Of a DNA stretch of 64,000 nucleotides, positions 43,434 to 52,964 are shown one piece after another. Every line of letters starts with the position of its first letter. Position 1 is the first letter of the stretch. Both the position numbers and the translations under genes were made by a program. Source of the stretch: JALZKA01 sp963754045. GTDB taxonomy: Bacteria > Actinomycetota > Thermoleophilia > Solirubrobacterales > 70-9. Location of the stretch: contig CAVWEN010000002.1 of the NCBI GenBank assembly GCA_963754045.1, positions 1,364,001-1,428,000 on the forward strand, read 5' to 3'. The notes under the pieces are model-generated. The model saw only the letters and a list, made by a program, of their open reading frames with translations, did not search any database and was not told the DNA's origin.

Positions 43434-43829
43434 GTGCGCATTCTCGCCCTCGATCACGGCGCCGCGCGCGTGGGTTGCGCCGTGTGTGACCCGAGTGAGA
43501 CGATCGCGCGCCCCCTTGGCGTCATCGGTCCGGACCCGGCCGAGGTCAAGGCCGTGGTGGACGAACACGAGCCGGAGCTGGTGGTGGTGGGATTGCCGGT
43601 GTCACTGAGTGGCGACGAGGGCGACCAGGCCGCCGCGGCACGCGCGTACTCCGAGGCAGTCGCAAAATCCCTGGAACTGTCGGTCGAGACCTATGACGAG
43701 CGCCTGACGACCCGCATGGCGGAGTCCAGTTCGCGGGCGGGGGCGGGGGCTCCGGCAGACGCACTGGCCGCGGCCCATCTGCTTGAGTCCTACCTCCACC
43801 GGCGTGCTGTGGAAGCTGCAGGTGAGTAG
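43434..43829 (+). CDS. ruvX: Holliday-junction resolvase-like protein RuvX/YqgF
   Basis: A 131-residue RNase H-fold protein: ILALDHGAARVGCAVCD at the N-terminus with the first catalytic Asp, the VVVGLPVSLSG strand, and DERLTTRMAE with the next acidic residues. It probably processes 16S rRNA precursors or Holliday junctions. It follows alaS by 12 nt and precedes mltG by 3 nt: one operon. GTG start. Confidence 0.92.
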   Translation: MRILALDHGAARVGCAVCDPSETIARPLGVIGPDPAEVKAVVDEHEPELVVVGLPVSLSGDEGDQAAAARAYSEAVAKSLELSVETYDERLTTRMAESSSRAGAGAPADALAAAHLLESYLHRRAVEAAGE

Positions 43830-43832
43830 GCG

Positions 43833-44999
43833 ATGAGCGATTCGGACTGGCGGGACCCATTCGAGGATCAGGTAGCGCAGGAACGCGCTGCCCGTCGAGC
43901 CGAGCGCGTAGCGCGCCGCAAGGCGCAGGAGACGGAGACGCGCGCGAGCCTGAGCGAGCGGGTCAAGGAAGAGCTGGCGACCGAGCGGGAGTCGCAGCCG
44001 CCCACGTCGGAGCGCCCCGCCCTTGCGCCGACGCCCGAGCCGCCGCCTGAGACCTCCGAGCAGGCCTCGCTACCAGCGCCGGCCGAGCCCGCTCAACCAC
44101 CGCCGCCGAAGCATCCGGAGTCCTCACGCCGGCGCGCAACCTCGGCCGCGATCGCACGCCGGCGCACCGGCGCGCTAATCGGAGTGGTTGCCCTGATCGC
44201 ACTTCTGGCTGGCGCGGGTTTTCTGATCTCGCGCGCCAAGGACGACGGTGGGGCGGAGATACCAGCCGCCAAGCCTCGCAAGGAAATCTCCGTGGTTGTT
44301 CCCGAAGGCCTGGATCGAAACGGGGTTGCCGATGTCGCGAAGGAGGCTGGCCTCACGGGCGACTACTTGAAGGCCACCGAGACCTCGAAAGCGTTCAACC
44401 TCAAGAAGCTGGGCGCGGCTGATGCTGAATCGCTTGAGGGCTTTCTCTTCCCGGCGACGTACGACATCTTCAAGGGGTCGAAGGTGAACGCCCTGGTGAC
44501 GCGCCAGTTCGAGGCGTTTGAGCAGAACTTTGCCGAGATCGACACGAAGTTCGCGGAGTCGAAGGGTCTCACCCCATACGACGTGGTGATCATTGCCTCG
44601 ATGATCGAGCGCGAGATCGCGCTGCCCGAGGAGCGCGACCTCGCGGCCTCGGTTATCTACAACCGGCTGGACGCGAACAACCCGCTGGGGATCGACGCAA
44701 CGATCCGCTTCGAGGATCAGAATTTCAACAAGCCGCTGGTCGAATCGCGGTTGAGAGAGGACACGCCCTACAACACCCGCACGAACGCGGGTCTGCCACC
44801 CGGACCGATCGGCAACCCGGGTCTCGCGTCGCTGGAGGCCGCCGCCAATCCGGCCGACTCCGAGTTCTTCTTCTACGTGATCAAGCCCGGTACTTGCAAC
44901 GAGCACGCCTTCGTCGAGACCCAGGATGAGTTCGACGCCGCCGCGGCTGAGTATCAGGCCGCGTTGCAGGCGGAGGGCGGGTCGCCCGAGGATTGCTAG
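43833..44999 (+). CDS. mltG: endolytic murein transglycosylase MltG
   Basis: A 388-residue membrane-anchored lytic transglycosylase that cuts nascent glycan strands. A long charged/proline-rich cytosolic N-terminus (about 1-108), one membrane helix (about 112-132), then the YceG domain. The catalytic Glu is in IIASMIEREI (about residue 259), with YNTRTNAGLPPGPIGNPGLASLEAA near the end. Position between ruvX and aroE is a well-known neighbourhood. Confidence 0.92.
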   Translation: MSDSDWRDPFEDQVAQERAARRAERVARRKAQETETRASLSERVKEELATERESQPPTSERPALAPTPEPPPETSEQASLPAPAEPAQPPPPKHPESSRRRATSAAIARRRTGALIGVVALIALLAGAGFLISRAKDDGGAEIPAAKPRKEISVVVPEGLDRNGVADVAKEAGLTGDYLKATETSKAFNLKKLGAADAESLEGFLFPATYDIFKGSKVNALVTRQFEAFEQNFAEIDTKFAESKGLTPYDVVIIASMIEREIALPEERDLAASVIYNRLDANNPLGIDATIRFEDQNFNKPLVESRLREDTPYNTRTNAGLPPGPIGNPGLASLEAAANPADSEFFFYVIKPGTCNEHAFVETQDEFDAAAAEYQAALQAEGGSPEDC

Positions 45000-45077
45000 C
45001 CGAGGCGTAGCCTCGGCGAATGTCGAACATTCCCATACCAGTGGGCAAACCTTGATTCGCGACTTGCGTCGCTCGCC

Positions 45078-45914
45078 ATGAGACTCGCCGTCCTCGGCCA
45101 TCCGGTCGCGCACTCGCGCTCGCCCGCGATGCACACGGCCGCTCTAGCGGAGCTGGGTCTCGCGGACGAGTGGACCTACGAGGCCATCGACATCGCGCCG
45201 GAAGGCTTTGAAGCGCTCACCCGCTCGCTGCCTGCCGTCGCCTATGCGGGCGTCAACGTGACGGTTCCGCACAAGCTGGCGGCGCTCGCATTGGCCGACG
45301 TCGCGAGCGAAGCGGCGGCGGCGATCGGCGCAGCCAACATGCTGAGCTTCGGCGACGGGCAGATTGCTGCTGACAACACGGACGCCGCGGGCATTGTCGC
45401 ATCGATGCCCGAGCCGCCCGTGGGAAAGCGGGCGCTCGTGCTCGGAGCGGGTGGTTCCGCGCGCGCGGTGGTGTGGGCGTTGCGCGAGGCCGGCGCCGAT
45501 GTGGCGGTGTGGAATCGCACTGGGGAGAGGGCCGAGCGACTCGCAAGCGAGCTAGCGGTGGATCACGCGCCCACCCCGCAGCCGGGCTTCGATCTGCTCG
45601 TGAACGCCACGACGGTGGGCCTGGCAGGCGCGAATTCTGCGCGGCCTGGGGGGCGGCACCCAGACGCCAGGGGGTTGCCCGATCTAAAGGCTCTCAACCT
45701 GAATGCCGATTGGCTCGGTGCGGAGCAACTTGTGGTCGACCTTGTCTATGGAATCCGGGAAACCGAGCTGATCGCAGCGGCGCGAGCCACCGGCGCACGT
45801 ACGGTGGACGGCCTCGAGATCCTGGTCCGCCAGGGGGCAGAATCGCTGCGTGGCTGGACCGGCATGGAGCCTCCGATAGACGCGATGCGGCGCGCCGTCC
45901 GGGGCGAGGGCTGA
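45078..45914 (+). CDS. aroE: shikimate dehydrogenase
   Basis: A 278-residue NADP-dependent enzyme reducing 3-dehydroshikimate to shikimate. N-terminal GHPVAHSRSPAMH binds shikimate; NVTVPHK holds the catalytic Lys (about 65) and NTDAAG the Asp (about 102); the NADP fold has GAGGSARAVVWAL. The last third contains the promoter-like site that probably drives pilB. First shikimate gene flanking the pilus locus. Confidence 0.92.
   Translation: MRLAVLGHPVAHSRSPAMHTAALAELGLADEWTYEAIDIAPEGFEALTRSLPAVAYAGVNVTVPHKLAALALADVASEAAAAIGAANMLSFGDGQIAADNTDAAGIVASMPEPPVGKRALVLGAGGSARAVVWALREAGADVAVWNRTGERAERLASELAVDHAPTPQPGFDLLVNATTVGLAGANSARPGGRHPDARGLPDLKALNLNADWLGAEQLVVDLVYGIRETELIAAARATGARTVDGLEILVRQGAESLRGWTGMEPPIDAMRRAVRGEG
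45684..45710 (+). promoter_or_regulatory. sigma-28-type promoter-like site ahead of pilB (inside aroE)
   Basis: CTAAAG (45684-45689), 16 nt, CCGAT (45706-45710). Same boxes and spacing as before pilA, the minor pilin operon, pilD and pilM. It lies 209 nt before the pilB GTG, within the aroE coding region. Confidence 0.6.
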
Positions 45915-45918
45915 TCGC

Positions 45919-47700
45919 GTGAGCGCCGAGAAGCGCCCCGGCTACCTTCGGCCCGTTCCGGCGCAGGCGGGCGGCGTCGCGCCTGCCGAGACCGAGCCCG
46001 GCGTCGCTGGCCTCACACCCCCACTCGGGCGTGGCAACTCGGCGATGTTCATCACCGACGTCCTGATCGAGCTCGGCTTTGCGACTCGCGAGCGCATCGA
46101 CGAGGCGATCCAGGAGGCGCGCGGTGCGGGCCGCTCGCCAGAGACGCTCTTGCTCGAGCGCAAGGTGATCGACTCCGACCAGCTTTCTCGCGCGATGGCC
46201 GAGCGCTATGGCCTCCACCACGTGGACCTGAACTCCTACCACGTGGACATGGCCGCGGCGAACATGCTCTCGCCCGGCGCTGCCCGGCGCTACAGGGCCG
46301 TACCGGTCGGCTACGCGAGCGACGACACGCTTCTGCTTGCCATGGCCGACCCGGCCAACGTGATCGCCATCGACGACGTGCAGATGATCACGGGCCTCGC
46401 TTGCCGGGTGGCCGTTGCAGCCGAGGAGGACATCGAGGCACTGGTCCTGCGGCTGAACACGCTCGAGAGCGCTGTCTCGAAGGCCGTGGCCGACGAGGAG
46501 GAGCTCGAGGGCGAGGCCGCGGTAACCGAGCTCCGGGAGTCGGCCGAGGATGCGCCCGTCATCAAGCTCGTCTACTCGATTCTTGGCCAGGCCGTGAACG
46601 AGGGCGCCTCCGACATTCACTTCGAGGCCGGCGAGGGGGAGATGCGAGTGCGCTTCCGCGTCGACGGCGTCCTCTACGAGGCGGCGCGAGTGCCCAAGCG
46701 GATGATCTCGGGAGTCGTCTCGCGGATCAAGATCATGAGTGACCTCGACATCGCCGAGAAGCGCGTACCGCAGGACGGCCGCGTGTCGGTAAACGTCGAG
46801 GAGCGCAAGATCGATCTGCGCATCACCACCCTGCCGACGCAGAAGGGCGAGGGCTGCACCGTTCGCATCCTCGACAAGACCGCCGCACTGCGCTCACTCG
46901 ACGAGCTGGGCCTCGAGGGGCCGCCGCGCGAGCGCTTTGAGGACGCCTTCCGCAAGCCCTATGGCGCGATTTTGGTGACCGGTCCGACGGGCTCGGGCAA
47001 GTCCACCTCGCTCTACGCGACGCTGAACGAGCTGAACGCCGTCGAGAAGAACATCATCACGATCGAGGATCCGGTCGAGTACCGGCTCGACGGGATCAAC
47101 CAGATGAATGTGAATCGCCGAGCCGGGCTCACGTTCGCAGCCGGCCTGCGGTCGATCCTTCGGGCCGACCCGGACATCATCATGGTCGGTGAGATCCGCG
47201 ACGCGGAGACCGCCCGGATCGCGATCGAAGCCGCCCTCACCGGGCACCTCGTCCTCACGACCCTGCACACCAACGACGCTCCAGGTGCGGTTATCCGGCT
47301 CCAGAAGATGGGGATCGAGAGCTTTCTTACGGCATCGGCTGTGGACTGCGTGATCGCCCAGCGCCTTGCCCGCAAGCTCTGCTCCCATTGCAAGCGGCGG
47401 ATCGTGGTGGCGAAGGACGCCCTGACCGATGCGGGCTTTCGCATGGGCGCCGACCTAGAGGCCTACGAGCCGGTCGGATGCGGCCGCTGCTCGAGCTCGG
47501 GCTACCGCGGGCGGATCGGGCTCTTCTCGGTGATGATGATGAGCGAGCGGATCAAGGAGATGACCGTCGATGGTGCTTCCGAGGCAGACCTGACCCGCAT
47601 CGCCCGCGAGGAGGGCATGCTTACCCTGCGCGAGGACGGCCTGCTCAAGGTCCGCGACGGCGTCACCTCGATCGAGGAAGTCGCGCGCGTCTCGCGTTGA
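45919..47700 (+). CDS. pilB: type IV pilus assembly ATPase PilB
   Basis: A 593-residue hexameric motor for pilus extension. N-terminal MshEN-type domain (about 45-190), which in relatives binds c-di-GMP; then the ATPase with Walker A GPTGSGKSTS (about 355), Asp box GEIRDAETA, and the zinc-binding pair CSHC (about 490) and CGRC (about 517). GTG start 4 nt after aroE. Transcription probably starts at the site inside aroE. Confidence 0.93.
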   Translation: MSAEKRPGYLRPVPAQAGGVAPAETEPGVAGLTPPLGRGNSAMFITDVLIELGFATRERIDEAIQEARGAGRSPETLLLERKVIDSDQLSRAMAERYGLHHVDLNSYHVDMAAANMLSPGAARRYRAVPVGYASDDTLLLAMADPANVIAIDDVQMITGLACRVAVAAEEDIEALVLRLNTLESAVSKAVADEEELEGEAAVTELRESAEDAPVIKLVYSILGQAVNEGASDIHFEAGEGEMRVRFRVDGVLYEAARVPKRMISGVVSRIKIMSDLDIAEKRVPQDGRVSVNVEERKIDLRITTLPTQKGEGCTVRILDKTAALRSLDELGLEGPPRERFEDAFRKPYGAILVTGPTGSGKSTSLYATLNELNAVEKNIITIEDPVEYRLDGINQMNVNRRAGLTFAAGLRSILRADPDIIMVGEIRDAETARIAIEAALTGHLVLTTLHTNDAPGAVIRLQKMGIESFLTASAVDCVIAQRLARKLCSHCKRRIVVAKDALTDAGFRMGADLEAYEPVGCGRCSSSGYRGRIGLFSVMMMSERIKEMTVDGASEADLTRIAREEGMLTLREDGLLKVRDGVTSIEEVARVSR

Positions 47701-47715
47701 GTTCCGCGCCCGGCG

Positions 47716-47742
47716 CTAAAGCCCGCGGCGCTCGGAGACGAA
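47716..47742 (+). promoter_or_regulatory. weak copy of the sigma-28-type site ahead of pilT
   Basis: CTAAAG (47716-47721), 16 nt, then ACGAA (47738-47742), one mismatch to CCGAA/CCGAT. It ends 11 nt before the pilT ATG. It could be chance, as the -10-like half is imperfect. Confidence 0.3.
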
Positions 47743-47752
47743 GAAGAGTTCG

Positions 47753-48853
47753 ATGAGCCTCGACTTCGCAGCCGTGCTCAACAGGATGGTCGAGGTGCGA
47801 GCCTCCGACGTGCACCTCAGCCCCGGCTTCGCACCCGCGATTCGCGTGCGCGGACGTATCACCCCACTCGACGACTATCCGGTGCTGACGCCTCAGGACA
47901 CCCGCGAGGTCGTCTACGCGATTCTCAACGATTCGCAGCGCAAGAAGTTCGAGAACAACCTCCAGCTCGACTTTGCCTACGCGATCCCTGGGGTGGCTCG
48001 GTTTCGAGTCAACTGCTTCTTCCAGCGCGGTGCGATCTCGGCCGCCTTCCGCCACATCCCAACCGAGATCCACTCGTTCGCCGACCTTGGCCTGCCACAG
48101 GTTTTGGAGGAGTTTTGCCGCAAGCCCCGCGGCTTTGTCCTTGTCACCGGCCCGACTGGCTCGGGCAAGTCCACGTCGCTCGCCTCGATGGTTGATCTGA
48201 TCAACGAGGAGCGCGAGGAGCACATCCTCACGATCGAGGATCCGATCGAGTTTCTCCATGGCCATAAGAAGTGCATCGTCAACCAGCGCGAGGTGGGCGC
48301 CGACGCGACCGACTTCTCCAGTGCGCTCAAATCGGCACTGCGTGAGGACCCAGACGTGATCCTCGTCGGTGAGATGCGTGACCTCGAGACGATCTCGACC
48401 GCCCTGACCGCGGCCGAGACCGGACACCTGGTCTTCGCCACGCTGCACACGCAGTCCACGGCGCAGACGGTGGACCGCATCATCGATGTCTTCCCCCCAC
48501 ACCAGCAGCAGCAGGTGCGGATGCAGCTCTCGATCGCGTTGCAGGGCATCGTCACCCAGCAGCTGATTCCAACTGCCGACGGATCGGGCCGCGTGTGTGC
48601 CGTCGAAGTACTTGTTCCGAATCCGGCCATTCGCAACCTGATCCGCGAGGGCAAGACCCATCAGATCTATTCGGCGCTCCAGACCTCCGGCTCGGTCGGG
48701 ATGCAGACGATGGATTCGCACCTCGCCCAACTGGTGCGCCAGGGCAAGATCACGCGCGCGCTCGCCGAGCAGCGCGCGTCGATCCCCGAGGAGCTCAAGC
48801 GCCTGTTGGGTCCCGGGCCCGGCCAGCACCGGCCCGCGATGGCGGTCGCGTAG
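47753..48853 (+). CDS. pilT: pilus retraction ATPase PilT
   Basis: A 366-residue motor for pilus disassembly, needed for twitching motility and DNA uptake. Walker A GPTGSGKSTSL (about 133), Walker B with VGEMRDLET, and the C-terminal PilT hallmark AIRNLIREGKTHQI. It is shorter than PilB and lacks its N-terminal domain and zinc motif. 52 nt after pilB, 12 nt before pilC. Confidence 0.93.
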   Translation: MSLDFAAVLNRMVEVRASDVHLSPGFAPAIRVRGRITPLDDYPVLTPQDTREVVYAILNDSQRKKFENNLQLDFAYAIPGVARFRVNCFFQRGAISAAFRHIPTEIHSFADLGLPQVLEEFCRKPRGFVLVTGPTGSGKSTSLASMVDLINEEREEHILTIEDPIEFLHGHKKCIVNQREVGADATDFSSALKSALREDPDVILVGEMRDLETISTALTAAETGHLVFATLHTQSTAQTVDRIIDVFPPHQQQQVRMQLSIALQGIVTQQLIPTADGSGRVCAVEVLVPNPAIRNLIREGKTHQIYSALQTSGSVGMQTMDSHLAQLVRQGKITRALAEQRASIPEELKRLLGPGPGQHRPAMAVA

Positions 48854-48865
48854 GCGGGCAGGGGG

Positions 48866-50101
48866 ATGGCTAGCTTCGCGTTCAGAGCGGTGGATCTGGC
48901 AGGCGTGCCGTCGCGTGGCGAGGTTGAGGCGGCCTCGAAAGCGCAGGTCACCGAGCAGCTGCGCCAGCGCGGGCTGATCGTTCTCGACGTTGCGGAGAAG
49001 CGCGAGGCATTCAAGCTCGAGTCGATCTTTCAACGCTTCAAGAACGTCGGCGCGCAAAGCCTCTCTGTTTTCTCGCGCCAGTTCGCGACGCTGATCGCCT
49101 CGGGCATGCCGATGCTTCGCTCGCTCTACACGCTCGAGGACCAGACCGACGACGAGATGCTGAAGAAGGCGATCATCGCCCTGCGCCAGGACGTCGAGGC
49201 GGGAAGCTCCGTCGCCTCCGCGATGGAATCGCAACCCGGCGTGTTCGACCCCCTCTATCGCTCGATGGTGCATGCGGGCGAGGACTCCGGTCGTTTGGAG
49301 GAGGCACTTGACCGCGTCGCCGTTCAGCTGGAGCGTCTCGACGCCCTGCGTCGACAGGTGCGCTCTGCGCTCGCCTATCCGGCGGTCGTCTTCGCCCTTG
49401 CGATCCTGGTCATGACGGCGGTAGTGGCCTTCGTGGTTCCGGTCTTCGTCGGGATCTTCGAGGAGATCGCCGCCGAATCCCCGGGAGAGAGCTCGGAGCT
49501 TCCGTGGATGACGCAGATCACCGTCACGGTTTCCGAGTTCGTGACCGGCAAGTGGTACGTCCTGCTGCCGATGATCGCGATGATCGTGTACGCGTTCATC
49601 CGCTGGAAGAACACCGAACGCGGGCGCCTGCAATGGGATCGGCTGAAGATGCGATTCCCATTCCACATCGGTGACGTGGTTCAGAAGGTCGCACTCGCCC
49701 GCTGGTCGCGAACCTTTGCGGGAACGATCTCCTCCGGCGTGCCGATCCTGCAGGCGATCAAGATCTCCGGGCAGACCGCCGGCAATGCCGTGGTGGAAGA
49801 GGCCATGGACGACGTCTACGCCTCGGTGCGAAACGGTGGCTCGATCGCAAAGCCGCTCCAGGACAACGAAGTCTTTCCGGCGATGGTGTCGCACATGGTC
49901 GCCGTCGGCGAGGACTCCGGTCAGCTCGAGAACATGCTCGAGAAGATCGCCGATTTCTACGAGACCGAGGTGGACGCCAAGGTGAAGGCGCTCACATCGC
50001 TGATCGAGCCGCTGATGATCATGTTCGTCGGCTCCGGCGTCGGTTTCATCGTGATCTCGATGTACATGCCGATCATCAGCCTCTACGACAAGATCCGGTA
50101 G
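48866..50101 (+). CDS. pilC: pilus inner-membrane platform protein PilC
   Basis: A 411-residue protein with two T2SSF domains and about three membrane helices (about 170-195, 225-245, 380-405). Typical sequences: FSRQFATLIASGMPMLRSL in the first repeat, WSRTFAGTISSGVPILQAI in the second. It anchors the motor hexamers and supports pilin polymerisation. ATG at 48866 after pilT, same transcript. Confidence 0.93.
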   Translation: MASFAFRAVDLAGVPSRGEVEAASKAQVTEQLRQRGLIVLDVAEKREAFKLESIFQRFKNVGAQSLSVFSRQFATLIASGMPMLRSLYTLEDQTDDEMLKKAIIALRQDVEAGSSVASAMESQPGVFDPLYRSMVHAGEDSGRLEEALDRVAVQLERLDALRRQVRSALAYPAVVFALAILVMTAVVAFVVPVFVGIFEEIAAESPGESSELPWMTQITVTVSEFVTGKWYVLLPMIAMIVYAFIRWKNTERGRLQWDRLKMRFPFHIGDVVQKVALARWSRTFAGTISSGVPILQAIKISGQTAGNAVVEEAMDDVYASVRNGGSIAKPLQDNEVFPAMVSHMVAVGEDSGQLENMLEKIADFYETEVDAKVKALTSLIEPLMIMFVGSGVGFIVISMYMPIISLYDKIR

Positions 50102-50140
50102 TTACCCACCCCGGAACGGGTAGCCGGTTGGCAACCGCCG

Positions 50141-51142
50141 ATGCTTGCGCTGCCCACACCCAGAGGACCTTCCAGCGAGTCGCTCGTGGCCCTGCTCAGC
50201 GGCGACGCCGATTCGGCTATGCCGGCGCGAAGCGCCTCGCCACTCACCGACGACGATCTCCAGCTTGCCCTCTACGTTTGCCACGAGCTCTCCTACGGCG
50301 GCATTCGCGGCGTGTCTGACGAGCTCGAGTGGGAGTGGGACCCGCGCCTGGTCACGTTTCGAACGGCCCTGGAGTCGGCCTTCCTCGGACAGCTTCTCGA
50401 GGAGGTCGGGGAGCCGGTGCCCGCGCTACCCGACCGCGTCGGCGAGGCGGTGTTCGATCTGGTCAACTCGGATGAGAGCCCTTCGCTCGCTCGCTACCTG
50501 GAGACCCAAGCCGACCTCGATGAATGTCGCGAGTTCGTCATCCACCGATCGGCCTACCAGCTCAAGGAGGCCGACCCGCACACCTTCGGCATCCCGCGTC
50601 TCCGTGGTGCGCCCAAGGCGGCGATGGTCGAGGTCCAAGCCGACGAGTACGGCGGCGGCAACCCGGCGCGGATGCACTCGGCGCTCTTCGCGAAGGCGAT
50701 GGCGCAGCTTGGGTTGGATCCCACGTTCGGCGCCTACGTCGACGTACTCCCGGGCACGACGCTCGCGACGGTGAACCTGATCTCGGTCTTTGGGCTGCGC
50801 CGCCGGTGGCGCGGCGCGCTCGTCGGCCACCTGGCCGGCTTCGAGATCAGCTCAGCCGCGCCCAACCGCCGCTACGGCAACGCCCTTCGCCGGCTCGGCC
50901 TCGGCACCGAGGCGACCGATTTCTTCGACGAACATGTCGAGGCTGACTCGGTCCACGAGAACATCGCGGCCTACGACATGGCCGGCGCCCTGGCACGACA
51001 GGAGCCGGATCTGGCCGGTCAGATCCTGTTTGGCGTGCGCTCCCTGCTGCACTTGGATGGCGCCTTCGCGGCGGCCGTGCTCGATCGCTGGGAGCGGGGC
51101 GAGAGCTCGCTGTTCCCCGACCGCGTTGCGGCCGCGGCCTAG
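50141..51142 (+). CDS. iron-containing redox enzyme family protein (heme-oxygenase-like fold)
   Basis: A 333-residue protein of the heme-oxygenase-like diiron family. The C-terminal two thirds has helices with EVQADEYGGGNPARMHSALFAKAM and FDEHVEADSVHEN, giving Glu, His and Asp residues suitable for an iron site. Members include diiron N-oxygenases and desaturases; the substrate here is unknown. Its position between pilC and pilA is unusual. It overlaps the convergent CDGSH gene by 4 nt. Confidence 0.8.
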   Translation: MLALPTPRGPSSESLVALLSGDADSAMPARSASPLTDDDLQLALYVCHELSYGGIRGVSDELEWEWDPRLVTFRTALESAFLGQLLEEVGEPVPALPDRVGEAVFDLVNSDESPSLARYLETQADLDECREFVIHRSAYQLKEADPHTFGIPRLRGAPKAAMVEVQADEYGGGNPARMHSALFAKAMAQLGLDPTFGAYVDVLPGTTLATVNLISVFGLRRRWRGALVGHLAGFEISSAAPNRRYGNALRRLGLGTEATDFFDEHVEADSVHENIAAYDMAGALARQEPDLAGQILFGVRSLLHLDGAFAAAVLDRWERGESSLFPDRVAAAA

Positions 51143-51342
51143 GCCGGTTCGCTGGTCGCCTTGAAGCCGATCTGCTTGTGAGTGCCATCGCAGAAGGGCT
51201 TGCTGCGCGAGGCGCCGCAGCGACAGAGGGCGACCGTCTTGCGGCGCGTCTCGATTACGTTTCCCTCCTGGTCGAGGACCTCGAAATCGCCACGCAACAG
51301 GTAGGGGCCGTTTCGATAGGGCGTGAGTTTTGCGCCGCTCAT
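51139..51342 (-). CDS. CDGSH iron-sulfur domain protein
   Basis: A 67-residue protein with the [2Fe-2S] signature CRCGASRSKPFCDGTH (about 42-57), with three Cys and one His ligand as in mitoNEET-type proteins. It is probably an electron or cluster carrier. It is convergent with the diiron protein, with a 4-nt overlap, which makes a functional link plausible but not shown. ATG at 51342. Confidence 0.9.
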   Translation of the reverse strand: MSGAKLTPYRNGPYLLRGDFEVLDQEGNVIETRRKTVALCRCGASRSKPFCDGTHKQIGFKATSEPA

Positions 51343-51398
51343 CCTCACCGGGTATCCGATCCCGTCGCCACTAGTCGTCCGCTGCCAGGCTGCGTGGC

Positions 51399-52406
51399 GT
51401 GAGGGTTCGGCGCAGCGATCCCTCGGAGGAGGGAATAAGGCGGGTCGGCCGTGGCAAGGGCTTCTCATACCACCTGCCCGACGAGGAGAAGATCGACGAC
51501 GACGAGGTGCTCGAACGCATCCGCGACCTGGCGATCCCGCCCGCCTGGTCGGACGTGTGGATCTGTCCGGATCACAATGGCCACATTCAGGCGGTAGGCA
51601 CCGACGACGCCGGACGGAGGCAGTACCTCTATCACCAGGCCTGGCGCGATCAGCGCGACCGCGAGAAGTTCGAGCGTCTGACCGAGTTCGCGCGCACCCT
51701 GCCCGCGGCACGGAAGGCGCTCGCCGCCGACCTGGAGCTCAGGGGCCTGGTGCGTGAGCGGGTGATGGCCTGCGCCGTCCGCCTGCTGGACATCGGATTC
51801 TTCCGGGTCGGCGGAGAGGTCTACGCGGAGGAGAACGAGACCTTTGGTCTCGCCACGCTCGAGAAACGTCACGTGCGCGTGCGCAAGGGTGGGATCGATT
51901 TCGAGTACGTGGCCAAGGGTGGAGTCGAGCGCAGCCAGGAGATCGCCGACACGGTCGTCCTGCCGACGATCCTGGCTCTCAAGCGCCGCCGCGGTCCTGC
52001 TTCGGACCCTCTTCTCGCCTACCGGGAGGGCCGCTCGACGTGGCGCGATGTCTCCTCGGACGAGGTAAATGAATGGCTGAAGGCACTGCTCGGCGACGAC
52101 TATTCGGCCAAGGACTTCCGCACCTGGAACGCGACCGTGATCGCGGCCGGCCGCCTTGCCGAGCACGACGACGCCGACGACCGCTCGAGGGCCATCACGG
52201 CCACGATCGAGGAGGTGGCGAAGGTCCTGGGCAACACCCCGGCCGTGTGCCGCGCTTCCTACGTCGATCCGCGGGTGATCGCAGCGTTCGAATCCGGGCG
52301 GACGATCAAGGCAACGCTGAAGCGCCTGGATCCCGAGCGCTCGCGCGACTTCGCCAGCCGGGAGGCAATCGAGCGCGCGGTGCTGCGGTTGCTCGCGAAG
52401 GGCTAG
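51399..52406 (+). CDS. DNA topoisomerase IB (poxvirus/bacterial type)
   Basis: A 335-residue type IB enzyme relaxing supercoils through a 3'-phosphotyrosine. The N-terminal part has IPPAWSDVWICPDHNGHIQAVGTDDAGRRQY, the catalytic domain RVGGEVYAEENETFGLATLEKRHV, and ASYVDPRV with the nucleophilic Tyr near 286. GTG start. It interrupts the pilus locus without evident function in pilus assembly. Confidence 0.9.
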   Translation: MRVRRSDPSEEGIRRVGRGKGFSYHLPDEEKIDDDEVLERIRDLAIPPAWSDVWICPDHNGHIQAVGTDDAGRRQYLYHQAWRDQRDREKFERLTEFARTLPAARKALAADLELRGLVRERVMACAVRLLDIGFFRVGGEVYAEENETFGLATLEKRHVRVRKGGIDFEYVAKGGVERSQEIADTVVLPTILALKRRRGPASDPLLAYREGRSTWRDVSSDEVNEWLKALLGDDYSAKDFRTWNATVIAAGRLAEHDDADDRSRAITATIEEVAKVLGNTPAVCRASYVDPRVIAAFESGRTIKATLKRLDPERSRDFASREAIERAVLRLLAKG

Positions 52407-52427
52407 GGCGCCAATGGCGCTCGCTCC

Positions 52428-52838
52428 TTACTGCGGGGCGACCTCGATCTTGGCGACCTCGCGCCCCGTTTCGAGGATCGTGACTGAGTAGCTGCCCGCT
52501 TGTGTGAGGAACAGGTCGAACCGGGCGGGGGAGAGCGGGTCCGCGTCGTCCGCCTCGCCGAATTCCTCAACCGCAATCGTCGCGACGTCGTCTACGCGGA
52601 CCGTCAGCTGTAGCTGGTCGCCCGCGGTGGCACGCACTATCGGGGGCTCCTGGGCGCGGGCCGTGATCTTCTCGCTGAGCAGGACGCCACCCGCCGCCTG
52701 CGGCGCGGTTGACGGGGATTCGACCGGGGTCGAATCCCCTTGAGAGTCCTCGCGCGTCTCGACCGGCGCGAGGGCTGCTGCGAGCGACGAGAGGAAGAGA
52801 AGCACGAGGAGGACAGCGATCAGTCGTCGGGCTGCCAT
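52428..52838 (-). CDS. secreted/anchored small protein
   Basis: A 136-residue protein with an N-terminal hydrophobic signal (LIAVLLVLLFLSSLAAALA), a Ser/Pro-rich linker, and a small beta-rich domain of about 80 residues (LQLTVRVDDVATIAVEEFG and later SYSVTILETGREVAKIEV), Ig-like in appearance. Unassigned. ATG at 52838. Convergent with the topoisomerase; a short GGCGCCA/TGGCGC hairpin lies between. Confidence 0.65.
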   Translation of the reverse strand: MAARRLIAVLLVLLFLSSLAAALAPVETREDSQGDSTPVESPSTAPQAAGGVLLSEKITARAQEPPIVRATAGDQLQLTVRVDDVATIAVEEFGEADDADPLSPARFDLFLTQAGSYSVTILETGREVAKIEVAPQ

Positions 52839-52964
52839 CTTCAAGAAACCATCGCTACCACTCGGGTGGATGCAGATTCGCGACTGGCGTCGTTTACCCG
52901 GCAACCCTCCTCGGCGCTACTAGGGGTCATCACCCACCCTGGACGGATATATCCCCCAGGACGA

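Noticed and set aside
45046..45077. GGGCAAACC before aroE, as in c-di-GMP-I riboswitches
   Set aside because: The other core element (GACGCAAAGCC) and the P1 pairing are absent, so it is probably chance.
47663..49894. 743-aa minus-strand frame opposite pilT and pilC
   Set aside because: Shadow frame; pilT and pilC have full family motifs on the other strand.
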